Source of the DNA: Aphis gossypii
Lineage: Eukaryota > Arthropoda > Insecta > Hemiptera > Aphididae
NCBI RefSeq assembly: GCF_020184175.1
Contig: NC_065533.1
Location: forward strand, 43,190,351-43,254,350
Length of the DNA: 64,000 bases
Direction of reading: 5' to 3'
The translations under genes and the position numbers were made by a program. Positions 38,901 through 51,380 of this stretch are shown here, one piece after another; positions within the stretch are counted from its first letter, which is position 1; each line of letters opens with the position of its first letter. The notes under the pieces were generated by a model that did no database searches, was not told the DNA's origin, and saw nothing but the letters and a program-made list of their open reading frames with translations.

Positions 38901-41900
38901 TAGATACTATGCAGATCGATTATTTTGCTATTACTATTAACGTGTATCAGAAAAAAAATCGTATAAATGTCAAAATTTTAAGAAGGGAATTGATCGGTAC
39001 AATAATAAATATTAATATTATTATTATTATTATTATTTGTTTTTAAACATATTAATTATTTTGAAACACAAATATGTTTATTTACAATGTATTAATATTT
39101 TGAAATGTATAATATTGTGTGTTTGTAAATATTTTGCTTATAAAAAAATATTCAAAGTAATATGTACATTGTAGGTGCATAATACGGTTTTATTCTTTTA
39201 AACACGTCTGCCTAACTCAAATCAAATTTATTTGAAATTTTTTAATTGTCACACTATATTAAAACATATTATAATTCACAATTTAACATGATAATTTTGT
39301 GATGAATGACTCAATAAATAAAATGAAAAATTAGAACGATAGTCAATCAATTCAATATAGTAATATGCGTCAATTGAGAGTTTTTGGTCTTATTAAAATA
39401 TTCATAAGTTCCGTATAAAATAAAAATTGTAATATTTTAAAATATTTATTGTCATAAAATATAAATAAATGTATAAATGTATAAATTTTAAATCGTATTC
39501 ATTCAATAAAATGCAATGAATTTGTGTAGTTTCGATTACGTATAAATATTCAAGTAATTAGATTTCTACGGTGAAATAATCATATTTCAAATTCATGAGA
39601 AATTAAACAGACACAAAGTAACTAAGTACCATCATTGAAGCCAATTATGGAAGTTTAACCTCATTCGATTGTAATTAAGGTTAGAATATTCATGAAGTAG
39701 TATTATTTTTATTATTTACACTAGCAAAAAATCAAGTTACAAATACATAACTTTACAAATATTTGTTTTAAAACTGACTTAAACATTTATAAATACTCCT
39801 ACATAAAAAATAAAATATACAAAATCTAGATAAAAAAAGTAGTAATTATTTCTATTGAAAATATTATGTCAAATTATGCATTACAATAACATATGTCTAG
39901 TGTGATATGATGAAAATTGTTCAGAGTTAAAATAATATAATTATGACCAATTATAAATTGTTTGTATTTCTTATTTAAATAAATCAACTGCAATGTATGG
40001 TAATGTAAGGATACCAACGTTTCAAAAATAATATATTTAATATTTGTGAGTATATTATTTGTGAAAATTTGATAATTTAGCAAGTGTAATTAATGAAAAA
40101 TAAAAATTATAACACGTTGATTGTAATATCTATTTTATCTTGATAAAATTATAAATATAAATATAACACCTCAAAAATTAACCAATATACAAAAAAATAA
40201 CATGAAATAATAAGAAATATTTAAACGAAACTTTTCAAAAACAGGTACATTAAGTACATTTTTTTTTTTTTAAGTACGTATTTAAAAATCAAATTCCAAT
40301 CCTCTAAAAACTTATAAGAGATAAAACACTTATACAAAATTAACTTAAATGTTATAAATTTTCACTTATTATTTCTATATAACTTTAAAACAGTATTCTT
40401 GTATACCTAATTTTGTTTCAATATATAAAAACTGTAAAGATATATTTCTAAAGTTATCCATTACCATCCATATCCTTTTTTTTTTAATTGTTCAAAAGTT
40501 TATTAAGGATTCTCTTATAATCAAAGATATTTTTACTTTAGGGTATTGAGTCGAGTATACAACGTTATATTAAAAAAAAATACAAGGAATTAGCGTTTTA
40601 CAAAAAAAAAAAAAAAAAATAGAATTACTACTTACAAATATATAAACGTAGAATTATTTACTTATGGAAAATAATAGAATTTGATTTAAATTTGATCCTT
40701 AACGGCAGTTAAATCTAATTAAAAAATTGATTGTCTATATAAATAAATAAAAATATCTTATATTATTCTATTTATACGTATTTGAGTTGCAAATGAAATC
40801 TAATTTATCTGATGAAACATTTTTTGAGAATAATTTAATACGAAATGTTTAAGAAAAAAAAAATGAAGTACTTTAAAAATACTTTGAGCTTTTTATTTGT
40901 TAAAAAGAAATTTTTCAATGGTAATTATTTTGTTTTAAATAATATATTTTTAATTAATTACTATTATTATAACTTAACGTATATAACTAAATATGTGTAG
41001 GTACAGCTTAAACTAGGAAAATAGATGAATATTAGTAAATCTTGAGTTTTGACGTTTTGCTATAATGTAAATTACGATAAGAAAACATGAATTATATTAG
41101 TTTTAGATCAATAAATAATTATGTGAATATACGTACTTATACCTTGTTCCAAATAAGTGATTTAAATAAATTGTTTATCATAAAAATTAAAAAAAAAATA
41201 TATATTCGCATCAATTATTATTACTTGTAAATAACTATTTATATTTATTTATTTTAAAATTATAATATAACCATTTAAGAACTGTAAACTATAAACTATG
41301 AACCTTTTTTAGGAAACTCGAAGAATTCAAATATTTTGTTTTATTATTATCATTTAAACCACTTCAAATAATAAAATAGTTTTCATTAATAATCGAAAAA
41401 AAAATTTTATTTATCCAAGATATTATTATTAATTGTAATCAAATAATAAATATATGATGATAATAAGTAATAAAATGACTGCGTTATTACAATTTTTTTT
41501 CTTTTTATAATTACTTGAAAGAAAAAAAAACGTTAGTGTACAATTTGCAAGTATGTTACCTACTCTGACTAGTTGTTAAATATTTCAATTATATGGAAAT
41601 TATAAAAAATATGAGTATGTATAATACAAATCACTTCTCAGCAGGATGTTGTTGAAATTTAATATTTGATATTTCTCATCTACCTCACTGGGATGAAGAA
41701 TTTTTATTTGTACCAGAAAAAAAGGGGTAATTTGTAAATATAAATGCTATAAATTAAAATTGAAAGGATATGAGTATAAAAAAAAAAAAAATTCTATCAT
41801 ATTTCACTAGAACCTTTTTTGCTAAGATAATGTTAAAATTACGAGAAAGGCTATAGAAGAAAAATAATATTATTATATAAAATTTAACAATAACTTTTGA

Positions 41901-43049
41901 TAACATTCTAAATTACATTGATTTCATACTACCTACAGTATATTGTATTTTTTAATTTTAAAGAACTATTCAATTTTAATAAAAAAAAATTAATCATTAA
42001 CGATTAATTTGTACAAGAAATTAATTAATTAAATAAATAAATAAACAATACATAATATAATAATGAGTGCATTGTCTTAAAAAAAATACTATGTTGTTTA
42101 GATGTAAAAGCTTGTATAACAAATTTCAAGAATGATTTGAATTAGAAGTATGTAAGTTTTAAGTACCTAGTTAAATTCAAGGTATAAAAAAATAAAGATT
42201 TATATTAAAAGAAGAAAAATATATTTTTTATAATTTTAACCTTGTATAAATAAATTGTAAATCAACAACACATTCAGGAAAATTCAATCAAAAGGTGTAA
42301 TAATATAAAATTTAAAATGTAAATTTTGAATAATAATATATTTTAATAAAAATTCTATGAAAATGCTAATTTATACATATATTGTGTCTAAATTCAAATA
42401 AAACAAACCAATATTTATCAAACAAATACGTCTATGGCGAATTCTTTCTCGTGTGTTGATACTTCACACTAACAAGAAAACCTTCTGAAAATCAAAAATT
42501 ATCTCCCAATAAAAGCAATATTAGATCAAATTTAATTTACAAGTAAGTCTACAGGAGACTTCTTCAGTACTTATTCTATTTGAAAAATAATAATAAAGAA
42601 CATTTTTATGAATAATTAATGAATTGTAAAATAAATCATTAATTACATTTTTCACTTTAGCTAGAGTGTAGCTAAATAAGAATACCTCAGTTTTGAAATT
42701 TTGGCCAAAAATAATGTTTAAAACATTCATTGGGATTTTACTAAGTGGTTGTACATACTGCAATATTATAATAGTATTGATATTTACATTATTATTATAG
42801 AACTTAAAAACTTTATGTTATAGATTTTATTTCAAAAATAAATAATATTATAATAATTATCCATTTGTAACACTTTAGATCATCGAATTAAAAATAAATT
42901 GTATAATTTTCACAATATTTTGCAATTGATTGATCGATTTTATATGACTTCTGTGGTCACGTGAATTTATATCATTTTTAAACTCATAAAAATAATTATT
43001 TTGAATATGGGCCAGTGTACTAGTATAAATACCTAACCAAAATTTTAGC
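38099..43049. other. AT-rich non-coding DNA with long T and TTA tracts
   Basis: No gene was seen. The main simple repeats are a run of 31 T at 38865-38895, a (TTA)n tract at about 39014-39037 and a run of A near 40601-40618. Open frames here are low-complexity. Confidence 0.55.
38865..38895 (+). repeat. Poly(T) tract, 31 bases
   Basis: Uninterrupted T run. It could be the poly(A) tail of a minus-strand retroposon, but the 100 bases to its right show no recognisable element. Length in assemblies is unreliable. Confidence 0.9.
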
Positions 43050-43790
43050 ATGCTCATCGACTGTAGTGAACCAATTTGTTCGATTTAATTTTTTCGTCAA
43101 GTTATTACGTGCAATCAGTGAACAATACAATACACCGGGTCCGAGAATTTTTATGATTGCACCGCGTAAATCCAATAATATATGGTAATTCTATAAAAAA
43201 AAAAGAAAAAAATAGTATGCAGATTTTTGCACATTCTTAAAAATAATGTACTTGGGTAAACGATGTTTTGTTTTTCTATGCAGATTACAAACATAACACC
43301 CTGCACGGCGGAAAAAAAATGCCCTAACGATCGCCGCAAACGCACAATGCCGGGTTATAGAATTTTATTGTGATTTTTTTTTTTTTCACCGACCCGATCT
43401 GTTTTCCTTCTTTGCATTTTATTATGCGCAACTATTAAGCGGGAGCAATATACTCGTAACACCCGTCGGTAAATATCACCAATGCACACTATGTGCACTC
43501 GGAACACCTGCAATCAAAACGCTGCGAGATAATATAACATCATAACAATATGATTATGCAAAAAGAAATTGAATGAGCCACACACAAAACTCGTCCGGAA
43601 ATTTGAACTCGTTTAAACGTATCCGACTTTTATATATTATATACAACAGGCACTTACTTACATAGGTTAGGTTAGGTTGTGCGTGCAAAATATACATTAT
43701 AAACGCGTGTGAGCACGGTCCCGCCGGTCAACTACACAACAGTGACGTCGGGTAACTCGATCTGGTATTACAGATACGTGCCAAAAATAG
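43050..43790. promoter_or_regulatory. CpG-enriched patch, possible promoter or exon-bearing segment
   Basis: This is one of the CpG-rich zones of the window, with peaks near 43130-43170, 43300-43360, 43440-43530 and 43690-43760. It contains a good splice acceptor (TTTTTCTATGCAG ending at 43283) and a TGACGTCG site at 43743-43750 that matches a CRE-type element. A minus-strand frame begins ATGAGCATG near 43050-43057 without a convincing donor. The patch may be an internal promoter or enhancer. No transcript can be defined from sequence. Confidence 0.3.
43284..43373 (+). CDS. Exon-like segment behind a strong acceptor
   Basis: After TTTTTCTATGCAG the sequence is open for 29 codons to TGA (43371-43373), starting ITNITPCTAEKKCPNDRRKR. 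The composition is Cys-, Pro- and Arg-containing, unlike random frames nearby. Joined to the phase-1 donor of the 18414 exon it would instead use another frame that stops after about 15 codons. So either it belongs to a different transcript or the acceptor is fortuitous. I do not recognise the sequence. Confidence 0.15.
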   Translation: MTNITPCTAEKKCPNDRRKRTMPGYRILL

Positions 43791-45149
43791 ATTAAGCTAA
43801 CCTGTTCTTAATAATTTATTACCTTTTTTTCAAAACTTTCTGACCAAACCACTCTCAAAATATAGACGTCCGATTGATATATATATAGATATATATTTTA
43901 AGTTGTGTTCGCGTGTGCACATCACATGATCGTATTGTTATACGAAGAATTTGCGAGGAAACATCGAGGCTAAAACTTCATTTCAAACGTATAAGTGACT
44001 TTGTTTATAGACCGATTTCAAATCGTGCTACAATAAAAATAATATACATACTAGTAAATTGGGCTTCCTCGATACATTACAAAAAGTAACGATATTATAA
44101 GTATATTACATTAATAGATAATGATAATTAATAACCATATTACATATTACGAGTATATTATGCAGAAAAAGAAACTAAAATGTAAATACTATTATTACTA
44201 TTATAAATCTAAAACTGTTTACAAAAAATAATAAGTCTTTGTCGATATTTTTATAGTCAGTATCAATAAATAAATATGTAATAATATTAACATTTAAAAT
44301 TTCCAAAATACTTCCATCCTGTCATGACGAATAATGTTGTTTTTATTGTGGTAAATATTAGATTATAATTTTTAGTTAATTTATAAAACAATATTTATCA
44401 CATAAGCTATTTTAATATGATATTATTTATAATGCAACTGCTAAATAATAATAAATTGAATTAGCTACTTAAATAAGTAGATATTTTTATTTATTACTGA
44501 AATGCTTTCATGTGGGTATTTTAATTTTTTTATTCTCGACGGGGGTGTGTATTTAGTAACATAAGCAAAAATATTTAACCAAAACATAATATATGTACCA
44601 AAATTTTTAAAAAATCATTTGTTTTATAAATTAAAATTCAAAGAGTAATTGTTTTTATTAAAAAAAATAAATAAATAAAATAATGAAATAAAAACGTTTA
44701 TAGGTAGGTACTGCCACAGGATATATCAGTTCTAAGTACTTAATAATATGGCTCTCGATGAATCACCCCCTATACATAATAATACATATTAAACATTTTT
44801 TATCATAATTGTTACTACTTTTACCTTTTTTATGAGAACTTGCGTAACATACTCGTAGTTCAGTTAAAATAAATAAAATCTTAGTATTTACCTAGAAACT
44901 AATAATGCTAGTTTAGTTCATCTTATATATATTTATTTTAAATAAATCCTATAATTTTTCTATTTGTAATTGATTATTTTTGTTATTATCGAAAAACGAT
45001 TATTTGTTATTTATTCTTTGACTAAACATCAGAACGTCCTTATGGCTACAGTAGATTTTTAAAATGTAAATCAATTTTATTGACATCTGTCCAATAAAAT
45101 AATAACAATACGTCATGATTTGATTTATTTTTATTATATCATTGCTTCG
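43791..45149. other. AT-rich non-coding DNA
   Basis: No coding, RNA-gene or transposon signal was seen. Confidence 0.5.
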
Positions 45150-46330
45150 CGTGACTTTCGTGAAAGTATATTTTATTAAACGGAAGGAAATATTTTTCCA
45201 CGCATACGATACAACATAAGTCGGGTGAATAGAATCAATTTATTGTTATGAGTTTATGACCTATATGGATGATTCTATATATTTTTTTTAGATATTATTA
45301 TAAAAAGTTTTCGTTTTCATTATTGTTAACTCCTCCCTTATCCTTTTATGTATCATTTATATCGTACGTAGTATTATTCAAGTTTTATGTCACCGAAAAA
45401 TCGTAACGTTTTCACGCATGCCACAATATCGCTATTTATCGTTTCCAAACGTGTCACATTCAAATTCGTATTGCAGGTGAATAGTGAATACGAACTATGT
45501 GTGTTTGCGTTTTCTTCGATATTTGTATCAACTGATTATAAACAATATGAGTTAGTGATTTTTTTTTTTTTGGTATTTTTTTTTTCTGTTTTGTTTTGGA
45601 ATTTAAGCTCACGCGAGAACGCACAATTTATTACACAGCCCAAAGGGTGAAAAAACAAAACGTTGTATCTAAAAGTCATATATACATAAAGTAAATACAT
45701 AAATTCCTATACATAAATGTGTGTGTATGTGTATTATAAATAATGCGTAAAAACGAACTTATATATATATATTATGCTCGTATATGTATAATATATATAT
45801 ATATATATACACGTATGTATACGTCACATTTTAACATATGTGTTTATATTGTACGTATACAACGTAAAGTACTGCACGATTTTGCACATGATACGGAATA
45901 TAATCGTCAAAAGAAATAAAATCATTCCGTCCTACCACTCCCATTTCCTGCCACCACGCGAGCAGTCCGACTTTATAATATTATATTGTAGTGATCGATA
46001 CACGGCCTGGTACCAAAATGATAAAAATCGCTTTAGCCCGGAGGTGTTGTGAGTTGAAAATATGATAGTATTTTATGCAAGCGTAACGCGTAAGCATAAA
46101 ATGTATACGGACTGATAAAAAAAAAAAAAAAACGTTATCATAATATTATTATTATAATGACTTAGAATGTAAAAACGACAATAAATTAATATTGCGACGA
46201 ATGCTCCGTCGGCTATCGATATATTGTAATTAATGCTGAAAAACGATTTGGCTTTAGATGTTTCGTATTCAAATAATAGCATATACTATGAAGATCTTAT
46301 GAATTTTATAAGGTACTACTATAATCATGG
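45150..46330. other. Moderately CpG-enriched non-coding stretch with TA microsatellite
   Basis: CpG words persist (45145-45230, 45395-45470, 45925-46050, 46190-46280) around a (TA)n microsatellite at about 45789-45809. The frame at 45387-45650 passes through T runs as poly-Phe and is not convincing. It could be regulatory DNA; nothing specific can be named. Confidence 0.25.
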
Positions 46331-46574
46331 TCCGCGAAAACATGCCAGTTTACAACTGAATAATCAAATAATGTAAATCGATGTCAAATAAATTTGCGAG
46401 TAATTTCAAAGGCTAAATATAGACTAAACATTTATTTGTTTAAGCCGAACCCGAAGATCTTGATTTACATTTTTGCCAAGACTCATTAGTACGACTGCTG
46501 TATGTTGTATATTATGCATGCAATGTTAGTTTTCCAGATCAGCGTCTTTGGTGAACTCATGAGGTCATTGGCTT

Positions 46575-46610
46575 GTAGCGTAATAATTCGCTACGATTAT
46601 TCAGAATAAT
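46575..46610. repeat. Two adjacent short inverted repeats
   Basis: GTAGCG-8 bases-CGCTAC (46575-46594) is followed one base later by ATTATTC-A-GAATAAT (46596-46610), the second with perfect 7-bp arms. They lie in a slightly GC-richer segment (about 46430-46700) with no coding potential. They may be a remnant of a small fold-back element or a binding-site cluster. Confidence 0.4.
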
Positions 46611-47132
46611 AGGCGATTCAGTTATTCATTCGGGACAACAGACTTAGTGAAACTGGCGAATAGTTTTTGAAGGGAACAATAGTGCCATATTATTAATTGT
46701 TAATGATATACATAAAATACAATATAAAAATAACACATCATACTTTGGTTATTTTAAAATCACTTATCTACGTCATTTTTGGGGTGCAAAAAATAAGTAG
46801 CTCTTAAATTATATTGTATCATAAAAATTATATTTATCTTATTAATGGGTTAAAAATGATAAAAATGTGAACTATACCAATATTATTTTATTTGGGACAA
46901 ATAGACGTGATCATTTGAACGTTATTACGATTGAACGTAAAAAAATAAAATAAAATATGTACATACATTAGTATTACAAGTTAAATCTAATATCAGAAGT
47001 ATGTATCTTTTATAATATACACTCTAAAATTAAAATATATTAAAAGAAACTAAAAAAAAATAATAATAATTAAATGTTATACCTAAAATTAACTAAAATA
47101 TTTTTTGAAATTTCACTTAATATATTAATACA

Positions 47133-47160
47133 GTCCTCTCAAAAAATTAAGACATTTATT
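47133..47160 (+). repeat. Possible Tc1/mariner-like terminal inverted repeat, single end
   Basis: CAGTCCTCTCAAAAAATTAA preceded by TA resembles the outer end of Tc1-like terminal repeats (TA-CAGT...CTCAAAA). I did not find the complementary end within the next kilobase, so if real it is a solo end. A perfect 10-bp hairpin (TTTAGTTATA, 4-base loop) at 47189-47212 lies just inside. Confidence 0.2.
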
Positions 47161-47212
47161 GATTTAGATAATAAAATTCTATCAATAGTTTAGTTATAAT
47201 AGTATAACTAAA

Positions 47213-49979
47213 ACAATATTTTGAATTAATCGAATCACCCAAAATATTTTGATTAGGTAATAAAATATATCGTATAAAAACATTTTATTTATAAGAATTT
47301 TAATTGTTTTTAGTATAATAACATAATAATATTGAATATCTAGTATAAATAACTTTTAATTTAATTTGTATTGCTAATATTTTTATCGATATATTTTATA
47401 CGTTAAATTGCCCCAACTACCAAACAACTTTATCCATTTTGTGCGAAAACTTTTAGAAAGAAGAATCAATAGTTTTCTAATTAGAATATTGAAGGCAAAT
47501 TGTTAATCGAAGAACAATCACAATTATAATTTCTTAATATATATATATATAAATAATATGTATTTTAAAAGTAAGGACATATTTGAATTATATTTTATTT
47601 TTAAAAAACTGTCACTTATATTACATTATGAAATTAGTTATTAATGTGGTTTGATAATAAAAAAACAATATAATATTATATTTGTATGTTAATATGGATA
47701 ATTTGTTATAAAACCAATAAAATTACTAAAATAAATTATTATGGTTACATAAACGATAAACTTAACTTTGGAATTGAAAAATTGTCTATTATATACGTAT
47801 GTATATATTTTAATTCAAATAAAAATATTTTATTGTTACCTACTCATTATTTTATTTTATTTAAAAGTCATCCTTATATATTTTGTAATAATAATTGGAT
47901 TTTGAATAAAGGTTTAAAATGATGAAAATTGCATTATCACAATAACAACAATATTTTCTTATATAATATTTAAAATAAGTTATTGCTGATTACATAATAT
48001 AATATTTTTGTAACACGAAAAGAAGCAGTACAATAATGAAACTTTTAATGATCACAAAAAAATAAATAATAATATTATATTATATATTATATAATACATA
48101 TATCTACAATATAAGTTGGTTCAAATGATAAAATAAAATATAAATTGCATATTATTTGATTTTTAAAAAACGTAATTTGAACAAAATTAAAATATTTGGT
48201 GTATATTATTATTTATTTGAAGATATACTTCACTATAATATTGTATTTTTGGTAATTATTATAATATTAAGTTTAGATTGGTTTAAATTGTTTATAATGA
48301 AGATATTTTAAAAACTTTATTAACACGTTAAATCCAGCTATAATATTATGCTAAGTGAAAACACAAATTTAAGTAATAAATTTCGACGGAAATTATCATA
48401 TCGTCTTCTTTATAACAATTAATTAGTTATATTTCTTGATAATATCAAACAGGTGTTGAATATGACGTTGAAGCTAATCATTTGCAAACAGTGTTACAGA
48501 CACCATATTAATAAAGTTACTCCTACATCTTAGATATCTGTAATGATACATATTATTATAAGATATGAGTTTGGCTTTCTAATGTTTGAAAATTATAGAT
48601 TACGGAAAATGTCTGTAATTTTATCGTCTTGATTAGTAAGTTATATAAAACGTAGCAATGCACTTTTTTATCAATTCATACTATGTGATAAAAATCTGCA
48701 GAGTATCACCACAGGATTACATTAAAAAAAGAATAATAATAATAAATCCAGGTTAATGGATACTTTTAACATTTGTCCAATTTTCGGCTAAGGCACTGTA
48801 ATCGAGATAAAACTATTTATGTCCGAATGAAAAAATACCGATTGTAAAGAACACAAATAAATCGAAGAAATAAATCAAAGGATATAAACCGTGAACACGT
48901 TAGCATTTATAACTGAGTGTTTAAGATTAGAACTAAACTTAGATAAATAAGTAACTAAAATCATTTGTCATGAAAATACTACAACTTAAAAAATTACGAT
49001 TGGTTACCATTACTTCTCGTATTTTAATTGTGAAAAAACTGACTATATGGAATCAAAACAAAAAGATAATGTTTTTTTTTCATTTATCCTAATAAAAATT
49101 GATAATCAAGATACGATAAATTAACATGAATAATAAATTATATAATATAGCTATTTATACATAGTTATATGTGTATATTAAAGATTAGGTATTTTTTTTT
49201 TTTTTTTTATCAAGTTATATGCAATCTGTACAATAACTAGAGTAAGAAATATTATATTATATTATGATAGAAGAACAAAATTACATGATAATTTGAAGTA
49301 AAATACCCATCATCAGAGACATTTGAATGAGAGTTTTTAGTTATCTGTTTTTTTTTTTTTTAATTTTATTTCATAACAAGTTCTGGCACCAATTTCTTTT
49401 TAAGCGACGTATACGATTATAAGATATGGTATTAATGGAAAGGTTTTTTATGAATGGGTTTTTTGTGGTTTTGAAGATGATCGTGAACATTTTTTTTATA
49501 AAAATGCGCGGTTTTATCTACCTCAGTTTTCGTTAAAAGGTATTTATAAAGATTAGCTAAGATTATGGTTGAAGCTTTATTATAAGGTTATAATTAATTA
49601 TTATTTAATAATTTCTCCAGCGTGGGTTCTGTTATTTGGTGATGAATTTAAGATATTTAATACTATGCTATTGTTATAAAATAATAAAAAATATTTTAAA
49701 TAAATGTTAAACTTGGCGTAGTTGTATCTCGAATATTAGGAAATTTAAAGTTAGGTATGTCATTTTATCGAACTCGAGATATTATAATGTTTGACTGTTC
49801 TCTCGATAGTTTGAATCTTTACCTCGTTAACAAAATTATTGATTTAGCGTTTACTAAGAGTTGGTAAAGTATAGAACAGGTTTCTGAATTATACAGGATA
49901 CCATATATAAACTTAGTTCATCCACCCTACTATTATCAGTCTATAAATGAGGTTCTTAGTCTCGAATCACTATTATCTA
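47213..49979. other. AT-rich non-coding DNA
   Basis: No gene was supported. From about 49380 to 49975 the plus strand becomes G/T-rich with fewer homopolymers, as in decayed transposon ORFs, but no motif could be identified. Confidence 0.4.
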
Positions 49980-49982
49980 GAC

Positions 49983-50225
49983 CAGGGTTCGGCATTAGGC
50001 GACCCGTGGGCCAAATCCGGCCCTCGGAAAGGAAATAAATGAACCGCCAAAAATATTTGTTTGATGTTAGTTTTCCGCGCATAATAGATATTTGATCATT
50101 GTTTATGGTTGCTTACAATAATAGTCACGATAACACAACAGTTATTAACTATAATATCTAATAATATTCGGCCCCCCGAAATTTTTTTTCTCCAAAATAT
50201 TTGCCATAGGGTTTAATTACCAACT
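49983..50225 (+). mobile_element. hAT-like non-autonomous element (MITE)
   Basis: The left end starts CAGGGTTCGGCATTAGG and runs into GTGGGCCAAATCCGGCCCTC, which closely follows the widespread hAT terminal pattern CAGGGGTCGGCAA...GGGCCAAATCCGGCCC. The right part has GGCCCCCCGAAATTTTTTTT and CCAAAATATTTGCC, the matching inner part of the opposite end, then fades without a clear CCCTG terminus. At about 240 bp there is no room for a transposase, so it is a non-autonomous copy with an eroded right end. The 8 bases before the left end (ATCTAGAC) would be the target duplication, but no right copy is seen. Confidence 0.5.
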
Positions 50226-51329
50226 AGTAATCTATATATCAGGACGTTAGTTACCATTTTATTTCGAGTCTTTTTCGTAGACAAACAGATGCATCTCACT
50301 CGTTGGAAAATCTCAGAATCTGCATTCAAAATAACACTTGATTTCTGGGAAATTTGTACACATAGGCAAACTAACGCTTTCCTCACTAAAATTATACGAT
50401 TCGTATATTTTATTAAAAATTCGTATCTAGACTGTTTTTATTTCAATTTCATTACTGTTATATATCGTTCTAAAACGTTTACTTTATTGATTTACTTTGT
50501 GACTAATATTGATAAAAAATTGTATTATGTTACTATTCATATTATTGTTAAAGCCGATTGGCGTAAATGTATAAAATAAATAAGACTAGTATATTATTGT
50601 TCGTATAAAAATAATAAAACTTGCATTAAATTATAATTATAATACATCATGTATAATTTATATGATACATTTTACCACTGTAATATACCTCAATATTAAA
50701 TATATTATATGGCATAGTCTATCTGTGCATTGTACACTATAAAGTATCTATTATTTTCGATTTAATTTTAATGGGACCAATTCTCATCAATTATTTTTAA
50801 ATACATGAATATCACATGCACACTTCACTTGACAGATTGATAAATATTTTCAAGAGGATACTCGTCTAAATATACTTTGAGATCGCCTATCAGTGCTATA
50901 CTATGTTTGTTCAACATATTTCGTTATTATACTATTATAGAAATAAAATTGTTTCTGGGGTAGGCGGATGTTCATTAAAATCAATATAAACGTATTATGC
51001 ACGTGTCATATGGTTTTCTAATAGTCATTCAAGTCGTGTTGAAGATAAGGGCCATCTTGTAATGGGGTTATATATTTGAATGCTATATTAATGTTATATT
51101 ATTACGCTACATTTCGATTAGCACAAAAAAAAATCCTATAAAAGCAATATTAAATAATAGTATTAAACTGTAATATTAAAAAAAAACAAAAACAAAGAAG
51201 TCGATTCGCTGTATAGTTGGTTTGAAGTAACTAAAAGGTTTCAGTTTCCTAATTGAGTAGGTAGTCGCTATAATGGATGTGTTAAATTTAAATTTAATGA
51301 CACTTTTTTACACACAAAAATAAAAAAAC
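50226..51329. other. AT-rich non-coding DNA
   Basis: The plus-strand frame 50289-50579 begins with less biased residues (MHLTRWKISESAFKITLDFW) but soon becomes I/Y/K-rich and has no splice or homology support. No gene is called. Confidence 0.45.
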
Positions 51330-51380
51330 CATTCTGAGCCGAAGTACTGTAAGTATTTTTTTTTTTTTTTTAGAAGTAAT
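51330..51380 (+). repeat. Second, diverged CATTCTGAGC-type repeat word
   Basis: CATTCTGAGCCGAAG at 51330-51344 shares its first ten bases with the copy at 2267 and is followed by a T run. It is probably a fragment of the same aphid dispersed family; the limits are unknown. Confidence 0.25.

Noticed and set aside
43664..43681. TTAGGTTAGG, matching the insect telomere repeat
   Set aside because: Only two to three units; similar short words occur near 10374-10385 and 33288-33298. Too short to call interstitial telomere DNA.
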